Below are positions 49,700-64,000 of a DNA stretch of 64,000 bases, piece after piece. The notes beneath the pieces were generated by a model. That model saw only the letters and a list, made by a program, of their open reading frames with translations, had not been told where the DNA came from and ran no database searches. Position numbers and translations under genes: made by a program. Numbering within the stretch: the first letter of the stretch is position 1; each line of letters begins with the position of its first letter. The DNA comes from Amoebidium appalachense (lineage: Eukaryota > Ichthyosporea): positions 14,756,001 to 14,820,000 of the forward strand of contig CAVNZM010000003.1 in assembly GCA_963693365.1 (NCBI GenBank). Reading direction: 5' to 3'.

Positions 49700-51809
49700 T
49701 TACTGATTTTGTTCGTACAAAATCATCGCAACCAGTATTGCCACCAACACCGCCACCACCCCCCACAAAATAACAGCCGGCTCCATCCCTTGTTTGAACC
49801 CCGCCGTCTGCGCCAAATTCGACATCGAATTTCTCCCCGAACCGTTTTGGACCCCCCTGAGGGGGTACCGGGCCATTAACGCCAACACCAGCCCACACTC
49901 CGGCTTGTATTCACCCAACCTCCCCTCGAATATTGCCTGTAGGTACCCCCCCAAATGCGGACAACTATCCACCACGTTGCGCAAATCCATACACGGGTCG
50001 AAGGTAACCCGTTTCCTCGACATGCAACTTTCACAGTCCGACATAGGATCCCCCCTCCCATGAAACGGACACGCCGTCGGGACGGATTTCGGCCCCCGCG
50101 TGTCTCCCGGCGCCGGCCGGTCGAATACCGATAGACCCCGCCTGTGAGAGCGAATTTTCGCTGTGGAATCGGGTGGGGGGACCTGTAGTTGGTCTTTCAT
50201 CTCCGGAAGGAGGACCTCGGTGGCGCGGCGCTGCAATTCAGCAAAGAGCGTAGGTTCTTCTGCCGCCAAATTTTCAAAATACGAGGTGTTATCCAACTCC
50301 ACCCGAAGCAAATTGAAGGCTAGGGGGATCACCTGCCCGGCCAAAAACCCCTCCACCTGCCCCGTGACCGACTCCGACAAAAGTCCCCCCGTTCCGACCT
50401 CCGAAAATTGGTAAACGACCGTCACCTCCACCGCACTCGACCCCAAAATGCGCACCTGCAGACCCCCCCTAACATCTAGGGGGACTTGCTGGGGCTCCCC
50501 GTCCGGTTTCTCCCCCTCCCCATAGAACATTGCCTTCCCCCCCTGGGGTCCATCACGCGCCTGTCCGTAAATTAACAAAGTGGCGTTCCTGTCGAGCGCG
50601 TCCGCCGCAATCACCGAAAAATCCGCTTCGAGCCCCCCCCCTTTCCTTTTCACCCATGTCCCCGCCATCCCCACGCATCACCGATCGATACGCCTGCTGG
50701 AGGGGGGAAGAAGCCTCGAGAAGGTCCGCCACACCCGGCACCCACACTTGGAACATTTTTCCGTCGTAAAACAGCGCCAACACTTTCAACACGTCGGTCG
50801 GAAATACGGCCCGCCCGCGTACACTCACCGACCGCATTCCGGTCTTGGGGTTCTTGTCCTTCCGCGCCCAAAATTCGACCGGGTGGGGAAATTCCGTCCC
50901 GAGATCCGTCGGTTCGAGGGGGGTCCAACAAAGTTCCTGCGTGCACCATTCATCCACGTCCTGCAAGTAGTGAATGTTCGTTTGCAGCCTCTCCAACAAC
51001 TGCTGAACATGGGCCGTTTTACCCATGATTCGATTCAAAACCATCGCCTGGTATGGGTCGGGGGTAGCCTCGAGAAGGGCCTTGTGATGTTTGAACGAAT
51101 TCTCCACCTGGCTGTAGGCTTCGGCGGCGTTTAACAACTGGTCATCCTCGAGACATGACAGTACGGAATCAATCAAAATGGGCAACTCCGACTCGAGAAC
51201 ATGTAACTCTTCGATGACGCCGTCCTTGTTTGCCCGCCTGGAACTAACGGGGGGTTCGGACGCCTTCGGCACTGCCAACTCTCTCATTTCGCTCGTTGAA
51301 GACCCGTTTGGGTCGTTCAATGACACACTGCCGCCCTCCCCCTCCGCCCCCTTTTCCATGTCGACAGACGAGCTCGTTGCTTTCACACATTTTCTGCAAA
51401 TGTATCTCCTACGGCGCTCTCCCAACTCCTGCTTGCGAAAAGAACAGCCAGAGCACGCATTCTGCCCGCAGATGCGGCAAATGTGCCACCGGGATAGAAG
51501 ATGAATGGCTGTGTCACAACAGGAGCATGTTTTCGTCGGTTTGAAATTTCGTGAGCGTACAACGTCCGTCGTTCTGACCATCACACTCGTTGTCTTACCG
51601 ACGGTTTTGTTGAGTACCGTCTCCGCAGGTTTAACCACTTTCCTCCTTACCATTCCCTTGAGGTATGTTCCATGCCCCGAGGATTTTCGCTGGTTGTTAA
51701 GGCCTAGAGGTTGTGTTGCGCCCGCATCTGTAGATAGATTGGGGAGTGAACCGGATGGCGGGTTTGACTGGTCGCCCAAAAAAGACAAACTACGTGTTTT
51801 TGAAGCCAT
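49700..51809 (-). CDS. FYVE-like zinc finger plus START-like domain membrane protein, with frameshift
   Basis: Start ATG at 51809 (MASKTRSLSFLGDQ); the frame stays open upstream but has no earlier ATG. Residues ~100-155 form a cysteine-rich finger: CSCCDTAIHLLSRWHICRIC, then GQNACSGCS and ICRKC. Spacing is FYVE-like, but the phosphoinositide-binding RRHHCR patch reads SRWHICR, so lipid binding is uncertain. The following acidic linker and region from about residue 300 (LEPTDLGTEFPHPVEFWARK, FYDGKMFQVWVPGVADLLEA, LEADFSVIAADALDRNATLL, TGQVEGFLAGQVIPLAFNLL) resemble lipid-transfer START/SRPBCC domains. A Cys/His cluster and one C-terminal hydrophobic anchor (AVILWGVVAVLVAILVAMIL) end the protein at TAA, 49700. 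FYVE with START is common in stramenopiles. The frame breaks at a run of nine G (50633-50641): one base must be lost or gained to join the halves, giving about 700 residues. This is either a sequencing error or a real mutation. Confidence 0.6.
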
Positions 51810-52528
51810 GTTGTAGGATGAAACCAGAGGTTCTGTAAGGTTGTATAGTGCTGATGTAGGAAGGGGTGTGTGCCCTGAACAGAACAATGTGTGAGCGGGT
51901 TATCACGTGTGTGCTCGTGATGTATGTCTGCGTGTACGTGTGAATTCAAGGGAAAGGTTTCAATTTGTGCCACCGGTTGCGGAAATATAAACGGATTACG
52001 TGATGCGTTGTCAAGCTGGAAAAGGTTAGGCCAGGTCACTGACTGATAATCCCTGTGCGCGTAGAATCACCACAAGCTGACACGAATAAAAACACATGCT
52101 ACTGCCGCATAGAAAACCATGTAGAGTGTGCCTTTCAAAATATGTACATGTTCTCAAAGTTCTCTCTCTCTCTCTCTCTCTCTTGCGTGCACGATCGTCC
52201 GATGTTCGTTTTTTTTGATTTTTCTTGTGACGTGATCAAGACTAGGGTTGCCCGGGTTTGGCGCTCTAAATCGTATTTAGGCAAATCCCGAGCATTTTGA
52301 TACCATTCAGGGTCGTATTTACTAATTGGAAACCCTCAGTCCGTCGTTTTACGGGGTTTTATAAACCGCGATTTACGTCAATACGATTCGTCCTGCAAAC
52401 CCTGATCAAGACACAGGCATCCGCCAATCAAAAAGCGCCAGCAGGTTTATGCAAAAATCTCCGATCCACGATCGATTGAAAAGCGATCTGTGTCGTATCG
52501 CTGCGATAACGATCGCATTATTTATTTA

Positions 52529-52573
<45 letters not shown>

Positions 52574-53884
52574 TTGGGGGGGGGGGGGGGGGGGGGAAGA
52601 GGGAAGGAATCCGACACGGGGCCTTGTGCCTATGATGTGTATAGTGGGCGATAATTTGTGTATATTATTTGAGTGTAAGCATATGGCAAATGTGAGTGAG
52701 AACTAGACGTGTGTGTGTGTGTGTGTGCACGGTGTGCGTGTTGGCCCTGAGAGGGGCGGAGCAGGGGGAGGGTAGGGAGGGGGGGACTCGGGGGGGAGGG
52801 TTGAAAGTGTCACCAAGTACGAAGTACACCTGATCCCACGCGGCGGGGGGGGGGGGGGGGGGGGGGGGGGAAAGCAGAATTTGAACTTTTACAGTGTGAT
52901 CAATCCTACGAACCGACCTTGTTTATTCCGTTTTTTTTTTTTGTTTTTTTTTGTTTTTTCTTTTTTTTTTCTTTCCTGCTGTACTAAGAAACCATCATAT
53001 GGACAACATATTTCGTGATGGCTAGCACACAACAGAATGTTCCATCAAACCCAACCCCATACCCGCACACAAGTATTCTTCTAATAATTATTGCCATAAT
53101 TCTAATTTTTAATTGAATTTAATACGTGCTTCTGCTCTGTAACTCAGCCAAAAAAGAAAAACAATATACATACCACCCCTACGCACAAGCATATACCCTT
53201 GTCCGAAATCCTCTACTATCCGTTATAGTCACGCTCCCAAACCAACCGACACCACACGGTTTCCTAACATTATATCGTTACAAGCTTACCTGTCCTACAA
53301 GCCACCAAATTCGTGCACATTTCCTGCATATCTTTCTAACTTCACAACAATCGGTATGTGTCGAAAGGGTTGAATGTCAAGAGTTCAAAAAAGCAAAAAA
53401 AATGTGTGTGCGTGTAGCCTAGCCAGTGTGTGGTTTGATTCGAATGGTGGCAATCTGAAATGTTTAGGATCTGTGGCACGTAAAACGGTTGAGTTGCCTT
53501 CGTCTATAGAAGTTGCAATGACCAATAAACATTAAATGCGTGTCTCTGTGCCTGTGTGCCGAAAGCATGGATGCGTATGTGTCTGTGACGTGCTTGTATA
53601 TATCTGTATCTGTGCGCGCATGTGTTGGTGTATGCTTGCACGTGCATATGTGTGGATATCTATGTGCTTGTGGCCTGTATGTGAGTGTGAGTGTGTGTGT
53701 GTGCGTGTGCGCCTGCGTGTGTGTGTGCGTGTGTATGTGTGTGTGCTTGCATGTGATACAAAGGGAATTTTTGAAGTGATACAAAGAGGCGTCTGTGTGT
53801 ACGCGTTTGCATACACGTACGTGTGTGCGTATGTCCATGGGCACGTGCTTACACGTACACCTACCTATGTGTGTGTCTGCCCAC
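51810..53884. other. Intergenic interval between the FYVE/START-like gene and GNL1
   Basis: Holds (TC)n at 52160-52181, (AT)n at 52538-52570 followed by a short T/G composite, G runs at 52844-52871, and AT-rich unique sequence at 52970-53460. GT-rich sequence follows to the GNL1 stop codon. No gene is supported. Confidence 0.6.
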
Positions 53885-63890
<10,006 letters not shown>

Positions 63891-64000
63891 CTGTGTGTGT
63901 GTGTTGGGGGCAGAGGTGTGTTGGTGGGTGTGTGTGCGTGTTGGGGCGTGGGTGTCTGGCTGTGGAGAGGGGGAGGGGGGGGAGGGGGGGGGGGGGGGGG

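Overview
This is nuclear DNA from an intron-rich eukaryote. Most of the window is simple sequence: (GT/AC)n tracts up to 200 bases, (GA)n and (GGGA)n blocks, and very long homopolymers, including a run of 78 G. Genes sit as short unique islands inside it. The gene set (a fungal-type short-chain dehydrogenase, the ribosome-biogenesis GTPase GNL1, a family 64 glycosyltransferase, a glycerophosphodiesterase-like protein, a FYVE/START-like membrane protein and a decayed Mutator-like transposase) would suit a protist or an early-diverging fungus or alga. I cannot name a species. There is no sign of bacterial, organellar or plasmid DNA.

Layout. 1.4-4.9 kb (minus): a four-exon SDR gene. 5-13 kb: intergenic, with two arrays of short repeat modules and a transposon-like zinc-ribbon fragment. 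13.7-17.8 kb (plus): a CCAAT/TATA promoter and a four-exon gene for a 96-residue protein that I reassembled from exons of 33, 24, 73 and 161 bases. 19.2-20.6 kb: two candidate exons. 21.7-23.6 kb (minus): Mutator-like transposase remnant. 24.9-28.4 kb (minus): two-exon GDPD-like gene whose intron holds a solo LTR with a perfect 5-base target duplication. 28.5-40 kb: repeats, orphan promoter elements and weak ORFs. 40.2-41.4 kb (plus): intronless GT64 gene. 42-49 kb: a possible small gene, then three copies of a ~500-base repeat. 49.7-51.8 kb (minus): FYVE/START-like gene with a frameshift in a G run. 53.9-63.9 kb (minus): GNL1, ten exons visible, with its N-terminal part beyond the right edge.

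The genes do not form a pathway or cluster. The notable biology is in how the repeats behave. In multi-exon genes, the long C runs lie almost always on the sense strand of introns. Several unrelated repeat families end in a C run. Long T and G runs (or C and A runs) are joined in one polarity only. Microsatellites supply real splice sites. Partial-exon duplications inside GNL1 have created a phase-compatible 48-base cassette exon and decoy donors.

All exon boundaries come from reading frame, GT/AG sites and protein similarity recalled from known families. No alignment or transcript data were available.
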